Assembly (NCBI RefSeq): GCF_002196705.1
Contig: NZ_NADJ01000015.1
Location: forward strand, 62,001 to 126,000
Reading direction: 5' to 3'
Length of the DNA stretch: 64,000 nt
Source: Desulfosporosinus sp. FKB
Lineage (GTDB): Bacteria > Bacillota > Desulfitobacteriia > Desulfitobacteriales > Desulfitobacteriaceae
The notes beneath the pieces were generated by a model, which saw nothing but the letters and a program-made list of their open reading frames with translations, searched no databases and was not told the DNA's origin. A program made the position numbers and the translations under genes. Shown piece by piece: positions 25,486 to 35,040 of the stretch. Within the stretch, counting starts at the first letter, position 1; each line of letters begins with the position of its first letter.

Positions 25486-28212
25486 TTAACCCTTAGCCTG
25501 AAGACCGGCAAGTACTTTTTCCGGACGGGCGGGTAAATGAGTTACCCGAACACCGCAGGCATTATAGATAGCATTAATAATGGAAGCATGGGGTGAGGTC
25601 AAAGGCAGTTCTCCTGAACCTGCGGCGCCAAAGGGGCCGTTGGGGCGATAAGTTTCAACATAGAGAAGTTCAATATCATCCGGTACATCTTTGATAAAGG
25701 GCAGTCCGGCGCCGATGAGATCTGAGTGTTTTTTCAAGTCCTCAAAATCTTCGCTCAGAGCCAGGCCAAGACCTTGAACTAACCCGCCGTAAAGCTGCCC
25801 ATCCACAACCAGCTTATTGGCAATCTTGCCGACATCGGCAACCATTGTCATCTTGGCAACGTTTGTTTTGCCGGTTGTAATATCGACTTCAACTTGTGCT
25901 AAGAAGGCTCCGTACATATAAACGGCGAAGGGATTGCCTTGTCCTGTCTCCACATTGCACTCCGAGGCAGGAGCAGTCCAAGCACCTTGGAAATAAACCG
26001 GCAGATTCTCGGCGATCATTTCTTCGTAGGTGCGGAAGGTTCCGTCCTCTTTCTTAAGACCTTGCAGCAGCGTTTCACAAGCAACCCGAGTAGCATTACC
26101 GACTAGGACTTGTGAACGGCTTCCTCCGGCAGGCCCGCTATTGGGGGTTTTCTCCATATCATTCATTACAAGCTTAATGTTTTCCGGTTTAATTCCCAAG
26201 GGACGCAGAGCTTCATGGGCTGTGGCCAGTGATCCCATATCAGCTCCCTGACCGTGATCCTCCCAGGACGTGTAAACCGTTACACCGGTTGCCGTTAGTT
26301 CCACATTAACTGCAGCACTGTCTGCCCCGTCTAAGCCTGACCCGTAGACCCCAATCGAGATACCGATTCCGCGTTTTTTATTGGGAGATGATGGTGGCTG
26401 TTTAGCCCATTCTTTTGCTTGATCGTATTTAGGTTTAAGTTTATCCATAATCTCAACCAAACAATACACATCAGGTTCACAACCGGTAGGTGTTGTATCA
26501 CCGGGGCGGTAGACATTTTTATAGCGCAGGTCAAAAGGATCCATACCCAGCTTTTCGGCAAGTTCATCCATCAAAACCTCAGAAGAAAATACGCTTTGCG
26601 GTGAGCCATACCCTCTAAAAGCTGAGCCCCAAGCATGATTGGTACAAACCGTTCGGCCAAAGCCGCGGATGTTGGGAATATTGTAGCCACAACCAATGAA
26701 TTGGGAGCCCCTTATGGTAAGCAGATCGCCAAATTCGGAATATGGACCGTGATCTACGGACCAATCGGATTCCATGGCCATTAATTTGCCCTCTTTAGTT
26801 GCTCCAAATTTAAGATTAATAAAGAATGGTGAACGTTTTCCGGTGTAGGTCATCTGCTGATAATAATCAAACTCCAGGTAAACAGGCTTGCCTGTGGCAA
26901 CTGCCGCGACTCCTAACAAAGCTTCGATAGTCGGGCTGAACTTATAGCCGAAGGTTCCGCCCGCGTTGTTTTGAACTAATATCAGTTTTTCAGACTCAAT
27001 TCCTATGCCTGCACAAATCATGGCCTGATGGAGATGGATGCCAATACTTTTGGAATGGATAATTAGTTTACCTTCCTCATTGAAAAAGGCGAAGCCGACA
27101 TCAGGCTCTATGGGCATGTGGGGTTGACGTCCAACATAAAAATCGTCTTCCACAACGACATCTGCTTTTTCCAGCAGAGGTGCAGTATCTTCACCCTTAA
27201 CAACCTTCGTTTCAAAATAAACATTTGGGGTTCCGGGATGAATCTCGATGGCATCGTCAGCCATGGCCGCTGGAGCACTCATATATTCCGGCAGCAATTC
27301 AAGGTCCACTTTAACCTTGTCCACTGCGGCTTGAGCATGTTCCGCAGTATCGGCTGCAACGATAGCTATCGCATCACCAAATTGGAACACTTTTTTATCG
27401 CAGAGGATCGGACGATCCCAGCCGTCACCTTTATTCGTCGGGAAAGTAATTAAACCTGTAATTTTGTTTTTGCCCACGACTTCTTTGGCTGTAATAACTT
27501 TGTAGACACCGGGCATTTTTTCTGCTTCTGAAGTATCAATAGAAAGAATATTGGCATGAGAAACTTTGGCCTGAACCAGTTTCAGCTGCAAGGTTCCGCA
27601 CGGCAATTTATGTCCGGCGTCTGCGCCAAAATCCCAAGTCCCGGTAACCTTGGCCAAAGCGGAGGGACGAATATAGTTAGTACCCCAAATATGGCCGTCT
27701 TCAGGTAATTTGCACCATAATTCTTCGGTGGTAACTTCTCCCCGCATTAAACGTGCAGCATCCATCACTGCGTCCACTAAAGGCTTATAACCTGTGCAGC
27801 GGCAGGCATTGCGATGCTTTTGAAACCAATCCCGAACTTCCTCTCTGGCAGGGTTAATATTTTCTTCCAAGAGCTGCTTAGCAGATACAATAAATCCGGG
27901 GCTGCAGAAGCCACATTGAGCGGCGCCATGAATCATCCAGGACAGTTGTAAAGGATGCAAATGTTCTTTAGTTCCCACTCCTTCAATAGTTGTAATCTCA
28001 GCATGATCGGCAATTCGTTTCATTTTTGTTACACAGGAGCGGATAACCTTACCATCCACGATCACGGAACAGGCACCACATTGGGCTTTGCCGCAGCCGA
28101 TTTTTGTTCCCGTCATGTGCATTTGTCCACGCAGTACATTTGCCAGGGTAGCTTCACCATCGACAATTAAAATTTGAGGTCTTCCGTTAATAATTAAGTT
28201 CTTTTTAAGCAA
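25486..28212 (-). CDS. Molybdopterin-dependent aldehyde oxidoreductase (MOP type)
   Basis: A 908-aa single-chain enzyme of the xanthine dehydrogenase family that oxidises aldehydes to acids, like the 907-aa Desulfovibrio gigas MOP. The two N-terminal [2Fe-2S] domains are clear: GCGKAQCGACSVIVDGK and QCGFCSPG with CRCTGYKP. The molybdenum domains include GSAFRGYGSPQSV, the moco-binding NSGPAGGSRSQV and the active-site glutamate in GAAGSGELPLTSP. The start is a TTG at 28212 after AAAGGAGAG; the frame extends upstream but would contain the ribosome site. It is first in a ten-gene operon with a sigma-54 promoter. Confidence 0.95.
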   Translation of the reverse strand: MLKKNLIINGRPQILIVDGEATLANVLRGQMHMTGTKIGCGKAQCGACSVIVDGKVIRSCVTKMKRIADHAEITTIEGVGTKEHLHPLQLSWMIHGAAQCGFCSPGFIVSAKQLLEENINPAREEVRDWFQKHRNACRCTGYKPLVDAVMDAARLMRGEVTTEELWCKLPEDGHIWGTNYIRPSALAKVTGTWDFGADAGHKLPCGTLQLKLVQAKVSHANILSIDTSEAEKMPGVYKVITAKEVVGKNKITGLITFPTNKGDGWDRPILCDKKVFQFGDAIAIVAADTAEHAQAAVDKVKVDLELLPEYMSAPAAMADDAIEIHPGTPNVYFETKVVKGEDTAPLLEKADVVVEDDFYVGRQPHMPIEPDVGFAFFNEEGKLIIHSKSIGIHLHQAMICAGIGIESEKLILVQNNAGGTFGYKFSPTIEALLGVAAVATGKPVYLEFDYYQQMTYTGKRSPFFINLKFGATKEGKLMAMESDWSVDHGPYSEFGDLLTIRGSQFIGCGYNIPNIRGFGRTVCTNHAWGSAFRGYGSPQSVFSSEVLMDELAEKLGMDPFDLRYKNVYRPGDTTPTGCEPDVYCLVEIMDKLKPKYDQAKEWAKQPPSSPNKKRGIGISIGVYGSGLDGADSAAVNVELTATGVTVYTSWEDHGQGADMGSLATAHEALRPLGIKPENIKLVMNDMEKTPNSGPAGGSRSQVLVGNATRVACETLLQGLKKEDGTFRTYEEMIAENLPVYFQGAWTAPASECNVETGQGNPFAVYMYGAFLAQVEVDITTGKTNVAKMTMVADVGKIANKLVVDGQLYGGLVQGLGLALSEDFEDLKKHSDLIGAGLPFIKDVPDDIELLYVETYRPNGPFGAAGSGELPLTSPHASIINAIYNACGVRVTHLPARPEKVLAGLQAKG

Positions 28213-28458
28213 TTTTTTTCTCTCCTTTGCGGTCAATTAATCCTAAAAGGATGATCCATTCTTCTCCAGTTTGTTTTAAACACCAGTTTAATTTGAAATA
28301 AACGCCAATATTCGTCCGTATTTTACCAGAAAGTTTTTCCCTCCAAAACAGCGCATAGTCAACTGAAAATTTCCTCCCACCCCTTTTTTCTTAAAATGAT
28401 ACCTTTTAATAACCTTTGTGTAACTTTAATGTTTTTGATCCTTTACGCTAGTTTTAAC

Positions 28459-28474
28459 TGCAAGATTTATGCCA
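28459..28474 (-). promoter_or_regulatory. Sigma-54 promoter of the aldehyde oxidoreductase operon
   Basis: The minus strand reads TGGCATAAATCTTGCA, a near-consensus -24/-12 element with ten bases between GG and GC. Transcription would start near 28448, leaving a leader of about 235 bases before the TTG start at 28212. An ATGGAGTTAAA site at about 28607-28617 on the minus strand resembles the activator sites elsewhere, but less closely. Confidence 0.85.
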
Positions 28475-28669
28475 ATAATTTTATGAATTTTTAACTACCT
28501 TATTTTAATGAAAATTCCAGCTTGATCTCACCTATAGAATACGATACCATAAAAGATAGCCAGTATTCCTTCCCTCAGCCGCCTTGAAACTTCTGAAAGT
28601 TTTAAGTTTAACTCCATGATGCATAGTTTTAAACCCTCCTTTCCCTTACACAAATTGGAGGTTGTCACA

Positions 28670-29692
28670 ATGGAAAAAATCAAGGTTCAAGATTCTGTTG
28701 GCGCTGTCTTAATTCATGACATGACTCAAATTATTCCTGGTGTTACAAAAGGTCCGCGCTTTCGCAAGGGACATGTCGTCCGTGAAGAAGATATTCCTAT
28801 TCTGCTAAGCATGGGAAAGGAACACATTTATGTTTGGGATCAAACCCCCGGCCTGATTCATGAAAATGAAGCGGCAGAGCGCCTTGCCAAAGCAGCTTGC
28901 GGACCGGGGCTTACCCTTGACGAACCCAAAGAAGGAAAAATTACATTCACCGCCGCCCACGACGGACTCCTTTATCTCTCTGAAGACGGCGTTTTAGACT
29001 TAAACTCTTTGGAGTACATTATTCTCTCTACGCTTCACAATCATCGTCCCGTCAAAAAAGGCACTAAGGTTGCGGGAACTCGTGTTGTTCCGCTGATGAT
29101 TGACGAGAAGGTGATCCTTGAAGCTGAACGAATTGCCAAAATGTTTTCAACCCCGCTCCTTGAAGTTCGTCCTTTGAAATCATTCAAAGTCGGTATTGTC
29201 ACTACTGGCAATGAAGTCTATCATGGAAGAATTCAAGATAAGTTTGGCCCTGTCCTGCGGGCTAAGATTGAAGCCTGGGGTTCTGCGGTACTGAGGCAAA
29301 CATTTGCCAGCGATGATATCTCTCAGATTCAAAGCTCTATCCAAGATCATTTAGACCAGGGTGCGGACATGATCCTTGTCAGTGGCGGTATGTCGGTAGA
29401 CCCGGATGATGTAACACCCACAGCCATTAAAGAAATGGGCGCAGAGCTAATCACCTATGGTGCTCCTATTTTACCCGGCGCTATGTTTTTATTGGCCTAT
29501 ATTAATGATGTTCCAATCCTTGGGTTACCCGGATGCGTTATGTATTCTAAAACAACTGCGTTTGACCTATTTGCTCCGAGGCTGCTGACTGGAGAGCGGC
29601 TGTCACGCCGTGATATCGTCAAAGCTGGGCATGGCGGACTTTGTCTGGACTGTCCTGTCTGTTCTTACCCTCATTGTTCCTTCGGCAAATAA
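28670..29692 (+). CDS. MoeA-like molybdopterin-binding protein
   Basis: A 340-aa protein with the MogA/MoeA molybdopterin-binding fold in its C-terminal half: KVGIVTTGNEVYHGRI, LVSGGMSVDPDDVTP and PILPGAMFLLAY. The N-terminal part (VQDSVGAVLIHDMTQIIPG) resembles MoeA, and the C-terminus ends with a cysteine cluster (CLDCPVCSYPHC). I start it at 28670 because TTGGAGG precedes it. It lies divergently from the aldehyde oxidoreductase operon and probably helps molybdenum insertion or cofactor handling for that enzyme. Confidence 0.88.
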   Translation: MEKIKVQDSVGAVLIHDMTQIIPGVTKGPRFRKGHVVREEDIPILLSMGKEHIYVWDQTPGLIHENEAAERLAKAACGPGLTLDEPKEGKITFTAAHDGLLYLSEDGVLDLNSLEYIILSTLHNHRPVKKGTKVAGTRVVPLMIDEKVILEAERIAKMFSTPLLEVRPLKSFKVGIVTTGNEVYHGRIQDKFGPVLRAKIEAWGSAVLRQTFASDDISQIQSSIQDHLDQGADMILVSGGMSVDPDDVTPTAIKEMGAELITYGAPILPGAMFLLAYINDVPILGLPGCVMYSKTTAFDLFAPRLLTGERLSRRDIVKAGHGGLCLDCPVCSYPHCSFGK

Positions 29693-29722
29693 GTTGTTCA
29701 CTTAAACTGCCAAGAACTTCAG

Positions 29723-29757
29723 AGCCCAACCTTCAGAAAATCTAAGTTGGGCTTTTG
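29723..29757 (+). terminator. Terminator after the MoeA-like gene
   Basis: AGCCCAAC (29723-29730) pairs with GTTGGGCT (29746-29753), followed by TTTT. It lies about 30 bases after the stop codon. Confidence 0.8.
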
Positions 29758-29883
29758 ATGTTTCATAAAGGCTAGGTGATATAGTTTTCGCATATTATTA
29801 TTAAAATATAACTTAATTTTATTTAAAATTTTAATAAAACCTAAAGATAAAAGTTCAAAATGTAATAGTTTGAAAAATAAAAA

Positions 29884-29932
29884 TGTTCCATTTCTGATCT
29901 TTGTGTTCGTTTTAGTGTTCCATAATGGAGCA
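29884..29932 (+). promoter_or_regulatory. Candidate operator sites upstream of the sigma-54 activator gene
   Basis: TGTTCCA at 29884-29890, TGTTCG at 29904-29909 and a near-palindrome TGTTCCATAATGGAGCA at 29916-29932. The same half-sites (TGGAACA, TGGAGCA) occur upstream of the alcohol dehydrogenase gene. This suggests self-regulation by the activator and a shared regulon. Confidence 0.55.
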
Positions 29933-30026
29933 TTTAACTTAGCGATCTGCAGTTGTTCGTCGAGAATATTTATGTTATTCTGAAAACGTGCCAGTCAACT
30001 TTAATGCTAGAGAAAGGGGAAAGAGT

Positions 30027-31898
30027 ATGAGCAACCGTTGGAATCGTTTCATCAATGGAGAGAGCGTCGAATCGGAAGTAACTCCTTCCATCTATCGTTC
30101 CTGGCAGAGAAGTATTGAATTTCAAGTTGATCATAGACTAATTACAAATCAGGACATTCTCTCAAAGCCCCGTCTTAATGAGCGTCGTGATGCCCAAGAA
30201 TCATTAATCCGGGCCGGTGGAACAGTTTTGCCTTATATATTCAGTTTGTTAGGAAGCAATAAGTATACGGTATTGCTCTGCGACAACGAGGGATATATTA
30301 TCGAAGCTACCGGCGATGATTCTTTCATGAGTAAAGCCCAAAAAGTTTATCTAAGTCCCGGAGCCAGTTGGCGGGAAGAAATAAGAGGAACCAATGCCAT
30401 CGGAACTGCTCTCCGAGATAATGCCCCCATCTCTGTCTTCGGTTGGGAACATTTTGTTCGTGAAAATCATTTTTTAGCATGCTGGGCCGCTCCTATTCAA
30501 AACACAGCAGGAGCACCTCTCGGCGTTCTTGATATCAGCGGTGATGCCGCTAAAGATCGTGAGAAAATTCTTAGAATTGCTCGGATGGGGGCAAGCATGA
30601 TTGAAAAAAATTTGCAGCTTCTTGAGTTAGAAGATCAGCTGGAATTTTATCAAGAAGGTGCAAAGTTAGCTTCATCCCTTTTAAATCAAGGATTTCTGGC
30701 TATTGATCGAAATGGGATCATTACGAACATCAACTCTTTAGGGGCTGCACTTCTCGGGCGCAAAGAGGAGGAGATTATCGGGCAGCTTGCCGCCGACATT
30801 TTCAGTTCACCGAAAGGTTGGATGTTAAGCGGACGTTCCTTAAATCTGAAAATAAAGAATAGTTACGGAAATGAGATATCTTCTCATTTAAAACAGGTTA
30901 TTAATGATAAGGGTTACTCATTAGGTGCAGTAGGGACTCTTCAAGTTACAACAGAACCCTCTGCTGTGTCCAATAACACATTATGGGTTGGACATGGTCA
31001 GCACACTCAGCAAACTTTGGCAAGAGCTTCCAAAGTTGCTGCCACTCACTCTTCCGTACTAATTCACGGAGAAAGTGGGACTGGAAAAGAAATTATCGCT
31101 CGGACAATCCATCAACTTAGCCCACGACGAGACGGGCCCTTTATTGCTCTGAATTGTGCTTCGCTGTCTTCTTCACTTGTTGAAAGCGAGTTGTTTGGGT
31201 ATGTCGAAGGAGCCTTCACTGGAGCACGTCGTGGTGGAAAACCTGGTAAATTTGAATTAGCGGACAAGGGAACCATTTTCTTGGATGAAATAGGCGATAT
31301 GCCCTTAAATGTTCAGGTTGCCCTACTTCGCGCCCTTCAGGAAAGAGAAGTCTGCCGCATTGGAGATACAAAGACGAAAAAAATTGACGTTCGAGTCATT
31401 GCGGCATCACACAAGGATCTTTCCGCTCTTGTTGCATCCGATCGCTTCCGACTGGACTTATACTATCGCTTGAAAGTTGTGACTTTAGAATTGCCTCCGC
31501 TTCGCGAACGGGTGGAAGATATCAGAGATTTAGTCCCCCATTTCATTCACAAAGCCAGTACATCCTTTGGCATTCAAGTCATCGGAATCCAAGAAGAAGT
31601 ATATCCTTACTTGCTAGCCCAAAAATGGCCGGGCAATGTCCGTGAACTCGAAAATTGTATTGAGAGTATGGTTGCTCTTGCCGAAGGTCCCATTTTAACC
31701 TTAGCAGACTTACCCGATGAATTTAAACAATCAGATACAAAAACTGAGCCTGAGCCTTTACTTGAGCAACAAACTAAACATGCAATCCTCTATGCGCTTA
31801 CTCAAACCAAAGGCAAAATAGCTCCGGCTGCCAAACTTCTCGGTATTGGAAGGAATACCCTTTACCGAAGGATGAAAGAAATGGATATACAGATATAA
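30027..31898 (+). CDS. Sigma-54-dependent transcriptional activator (GAF-PAS-AAA-Fis, AcoR type)
   Basis: A 623-aa activator. An N-terminal sensor region (about 1-190) shows the AcoR-like GAF pattern [18 protein letters not shown] domain follows ([14 protein letters not shown]). The AAA+ domain (about 310-540) has Walker [15 protein letters not shown], the sigma-54 contact loop GAFTGARRG and Walker [11 protein letters not shown]-terminal Fis-type helix-turn-helix reads [18 protein letters not shown] at 30027 follows AAAGGGGAAAGAGT. It lies beside the genes with sigma-54 promoters and likely responds to alcohol or aldehyde, since AcoR-type proteins sense acetoin or related small compounds. Confidence 0.93.
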   Translation: MSNRWNRFINGESVESEVTPSIYRSWQRSIEFQVDHRLITNQDILSKPRLNERRDAQESLIRAGGTVLPYIFSLLGSNKYTVLLCDNEGYIIEATGDDSFMSKAQKVYLSPGASWREEIRGTNAIGTALRDNAPISVFGWEHFVRENHFLACWAAPIQNTAGAPLGVLDISGDAAKDREKILRIARMGASMIEKNLQLLELEDQLEFYQEGAKLASSLLNQGFLAIDRNGIITNINSLGAALLGRKEEEIIGQLAADIFSSPKGWMLSGRSLNLKIKNSYGNEISSHLKQVINDKGYSLGAVGTLQVTTEPSAVSNNTLWVGHGQHTQQTLARASKVAATHSSVLIHGESGTGKEIIARTIHQLSPRRDGPFIALNCASLSSSLVESELFGYVEGAFTGARRGGKPGKFELADKGTIFLDEIGDMPLNVQVALLRALQEREVCRIGDTKTKKIDVRVIAASHKDLSALVASDRFRLDLYYRLKVVTLELPPLRERVEDIRDLVPHFIHKASTSFGIQVIGIQEEVYPYLLAQKWPGNVRELENCIESMVALAEGPILTLADLPDEFKQSDTKTEPEPLLEQQTKHAILYALTQTKGKIAPAAKLLGIGRNTLYRRMKEMDIQI

Positions 31899-31937
31899 GA
31901 GGCCCTCTTCAGTTGGAAAAAGAAATAATAGTTGATT

Positions 31938-31980
31938 ATCAAAACATCCTGGAGATAGCAGTTCTCCAGGATGTTTTGAT
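31938..31980 (+). terminator. Bidirectional terminator between the activator gene and a small ORF
   Basis: Perfect 18-bp arms at 31938-31955 and 31963-31980 (ATCAAAACATCCTGGAGA and complement). The TTTT and AAAA segments lie within the stem, so it can serve both convergent genes. Confidence 0.8.
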
Positions 31981-31998
31981 AGAATTCAACTTATGCGA

Positions 31999-32133
31999 TT
32001 AGTGAATATTATCTGTGCTTTTGCTGCTGAGACGAAACAACTTGTATCCAACACTTGGTACATTAGAACTACGGATAAGATTCAACTGATTTGAACCCTT
32101 GTATTTTGTTGCGTTCGTATTACGATTGTTCAT
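31999..32133 (-). CDS. Small 44-aa hypothetical protein
   Basis: A short frame, MNNRNTNATKYKGSNQ and so on, ending SSKSTDNIH, preceded by GGGAGG ten bases before the ATG and followed by a strong terminator. It is rich in Asn, Ser, Thr and Lys, with no membrane segment, signal or cysteine. I do not recognise it. The ribosome site and terminator support its being real. The length leaves room for doubt. Confidence 0.5.
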   Translation of the reverse strand: MNNRNTNATKYKGSNQLNLIRSSNVPSVGYKLFRLSSKSTDNIH

Positions 32134-32430
32134 TAAATGATAACCTCCCTATTGCGAATATTGTTAAAGTTATATAGCGAAATATAATTATATAGTTTCT
32201 CATTAACTTTAAGTATAGTATGGTAAGTTTTAATATTTTCTACAATATAACCCAACACCTTTCCTGAGTAAACTTGGAATTGTTAAATTTAGTTTAGTCC
32301 CAAAACTCTAAATCCTCCATGACGTCAGCAATAGAAAATCTCCACGGAAGATATGAACTATATTACAAATTCTCACGAAGTTTTTGCAATTTCAATGTAT
32401 AGGCGATAATTCATACTCAAACTAACAAGT
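32134..32430. other. AT-rich intergenic stretch downstream of ligD
   Basis: No gene or clear structural signal is visible. It holds the probable promoter region of the small minus-strand frame at 31999-32133 and the untranslated end of the ligD transcript. I found no convincing terminator for ligD here. Confidence 0.4.
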
Positions 32431-34884
32431 TCACCTAAGCCGCTGATTATTTCGAAAAAAATCTTGCCAAGGGTCATTGCCCTCGATCCTCCGGAGCGCC
32501 TCCGTCATATTAACACCGTTAGGTGCTACCGTGTCCAGTTCATCCCAAGCGATAGGCATGGACACACCAGCTCCGGTCCTCGCTCTCAGCGAATAAGGGG
32601 CAATGCTGGTAGCACCTCGGCCATTGCGAATCCAGTCGATAAAGATCTTGTTAGCACGCTTGGCCTTTCTCACATTACTTGTATAGCGGTCAGGCCATTT
32701 CTGCTCCATCACTTGAGCAACGCGTTTGGCAAAATCGTGAAACGTGTCCCAGGCAACGACAGGTTTTAAAGGAACGACCACATGGTATCCTTTACCGCCG
32801 CTGGTCTTCAAATAAGAATTCAGGGAAAGTTCGGCAAGAATAGTTTTCATATCCCGCACACCTTGGCGCACCCTGCTTAGATCCATCCCCTCATCCGGAT
32901 CCAAATCAAAGACCATCACATCAGGCTTTTCTAAGTTGTCGACACTGCTTCCCCAGGTATGAAATTCCAGCGTACCCATTTGGGCTTCGGCAATCAGCCC
33001 TGATGTATCCTTTATATAGAAGTAATCTTCTGTTTCTCCGTCACTGGTGACTACAGGGATTGTGACAATTCCTTTGCTGCCCGGACCGGGATGTTTTTTA
33101 TAAAAGCAGGTCTGGGAGATGCCCTTAGGACAGCATACAATGCTAAGAATCCTGCGGCTCACATAGGGCAGCATACGTTCTGCAACTTGGCTGTAATATC
33201 GGATTACGTCACCTTTGGTAATTTCCGAATCTGCAAAGATCACCTTGTCCGGGTTGCTAATCTTGATTCCTTCAATAATGATACAGTCGGCGTTTGTTTC
33301 CATAGCTCTCTCCATTTTATTGCCGGATGAGGGGGGGCGTATTTCTTCATCCGCCTTTTCCTTATTAATACCCCTTGGATTCTTATCTGTCCGCAGACCT
33401 TTGAAACTGGCCTGTCTTAAGAGATGCTCTGAGGTCCATTCGGCATATTTAACTTCCGCGACCAGCTCGGGTTCAAGCCAGGTGATTTTTTCCTGGGATC
33501 TAGGCTTGGGCGCGATCTGGAATGAAGGCTCCTTTCGCTTAAGGCCCGTAAATTTTTCTTCCAGCTCTTTTCTGTCTGCTTCACTCAGGCCGGTTCCGGC
33601 ACGTCCGGCATAGACTAATTCATCGTCGTCATAGATGCCCAGGAGCAGGGAGCTTACTCCGCTTGTTTTTCTATCGGAAAGTGTATATCCACCGATCACA
33701 AATTCCTGCCTTTGCTCACATTTAAGTTTGATCCAGTCGCTGTTTCTTGCTCCACTATAGATGGAATCGGCTTTCTTGCCTACTATCCCCTCCATACCTG
33801 CCTCACAGGCCGCACGGAAACTTCCCTTGCCGTTTCCTCTCACATGCCGGCTGTAGTAAAGGTTTTTAGGGGCATCCTTCAGCAGCGCTTCCAGCCTTTC
33901 CTTTCTGTCAATCAGACGCTGTCCCCGCAGGTCCACACTATCCAGCGCCAGAAGATCGAAGACAATATAGGTCAGATTTTTGTCCTGGGGATTTTTTAGA
34001 TAGTTTTGGAGAGCCTGAAAATCCGTCTTGCCCGCCGCATTCGTGACGGTCATTTCTCCGTCCAGAATCATCGCCCTGCCGCCGGCCCATTCCACGAGGG
34101 AAGAGGCAACTTCCCTGAAACGTTCCGTAAAATCGTTGCCGTTCCTGGTGATAAGCCGAACGCTGTTCCCTTCAATATATGCCAGTATCCTGTAGCCGTC
34201 GTATTTCAATTCAAAAAGCCAATCCTCACCCTTTGGGGCTGTGTTGACTAATCGGGCAAGCTGCACGCCGGTATTGCTGAAGGGATTGCTCGTGCTCTTA
34301 GTGTCTTCTCCTTCTTCAATTTCCGTCATGGTGCGTCCGGTTCTGATGCTCGTGATAAATTGGCAGATCTCGTCGGAGACTTTGGCATACTCATCTCTTT
34401 CTTTAAGTAACAGCCAGTTTTCCTGTTTCTCGTCTGTTTTCCCTTTTAAACGCACCAGAGCCCACTTTCCTTTAAGCCTGCAGCCTTGCAGAACAAACTT
34501 CAGCATCCCTGCACGAAGTCCGTCGGCAACATCCCCATAGGGCTCCCAGTGACCTTCATCCCAGATCATGACGACTCCCCCGCCATATTCCCCTTTGGGA
34601 ATCGTCCCCTCAAAGTTTCTGTATTCCAAGGGATGCTCCTCCACCCGTATGGCGAGCCTCTTGTCACGGGTATCGAGGGAAGGACCCTTGGGCACTGCCC
34701 AGCTTAAGAGAGCTCCGTCCCATTCCAGGCGGAAATCATAGTGATCCCTGCGGGCTATATGGTGCTGAACAACAAACCTCAGGCCCTCTTGGGCCAATTC
34801 TGTTCTCCCTTCAGGTTCCTGGGTTCTTGTAAAATTCCTTTTTTGGTTATACTTGTAGAGATTTGCGGTCATATAATTAGCCAA
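32431..34884 (-). CDS. ligD: Multifunctional ATP-dependent DNA ligase LigD (PE-LIG-POL)
   Basis: An 817-aa LigD for non-homologous end joining. It has three domains in order. The 3'-phosphoesterase domain (about 30-180) has VQHHIARRDHYDFRLEWDG. The ATP ligase (about 205-520) has the adenylation motif FELKYDGYRIL and later EGIVGKKADS. The primase-polymerase (about 540-810) has CFYKKHPGPG and FDLDPDEG with its catalytic aspartates. The Pseudomonas type has this order, while Bacillus LigD lacks the phosphoesterase domain. The partner Ku gene is not in the window. The start codon (TTG 34884, or ATG 34872) is uncertain because neither has a strong ribosome site. Confidence 0.95.
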   Translation of the reverse strand: MANYMTANLYKYNQKRNFTRTQEPEGRTELAQEGLRFVVQHHIARRDHYDFRLEWDGALLSWAVPKGPSLDTRDKRLAIRVEEHPLEYRNFEGTIPKGEYGGGVVMIWDEGHWEPYGDVADGLRAGMLKFVLQGCRLKGKWALVRLKGKTDEKQENWLLLKERDEYAKVSDEICQFITSIRTGRTMTEIEEGEDTKSTSNPFSNTGVQLARLVNTAPKGEDWLFELKYDGYRILAYIEGNSVRLITRNGNDFTERFREVASSLVEWAGGRAMILDGEMTVTNAAGKTDFQALQNYLKNPQDKNLTYIVFDLLALDSVDLRGQRLIDRKERLEALLKDAPKNLYYSRHVRGNGKGSFRAACEAGMEGIVGKKADSIYSGARNSDWIKLKCEQRQEFVIGGYTLSDRKTSGVSSLLLGIYDDDELVYAGRAGTGLSEADRKELEEKFTGLKRKEPSFQIAPKPRSQEKITWLEPELVAEVKYAEWTSEHLLRQASFKGLRTDKNPRGINKEKADEEIRPPSSGNKMERAMETNADCIIIEGIKISNPDKVIFADSEITKGDVIRYYSQVAERMLPYVSRRILSIVCCPKGISQTCFYKKHPGPGSKGIVTIPVVTSDGETEDYFYIKDTSGLIAEAQMGTLEFHTWGSSVDNLEKPDVMVFDLDPDEGMDLSRVRQGVRDMKTILAELSLNSYLKTSGGKGYHVVVPLKPVVAWDTFHDFAKRVAQVMEQKWPDRYTSNVRKAKRANKIFIDWIRNGRGATSIAPYSLRARTGAGVSMPIAWDELDTVAPNGVNMTEALRRIEGNDPWQDFFRNNQRLR

Positions 34885-35040
34885 TTCTTTCTGCTTTTCG
34901 TTATTGTTTCCAATTGAATTATAAGTATCCTGAAACTCATTTTGTTATTTACCTTGATATGATAATAGTTAATAGTGCTTGTCTAGGGGTAACTGCTGGA
35001 CTTCCGTCCATTTTGTGACCTTATAACAGCATAAATCCAT

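Noticed and set aside
28237-28669. Molybdenum cofactor riboswitch before the oxidoreductase or MoeA-like gene
   Set aside because: I looked for the conserved stems of the known Moco element and did not see them. A covariance search would be decisive.
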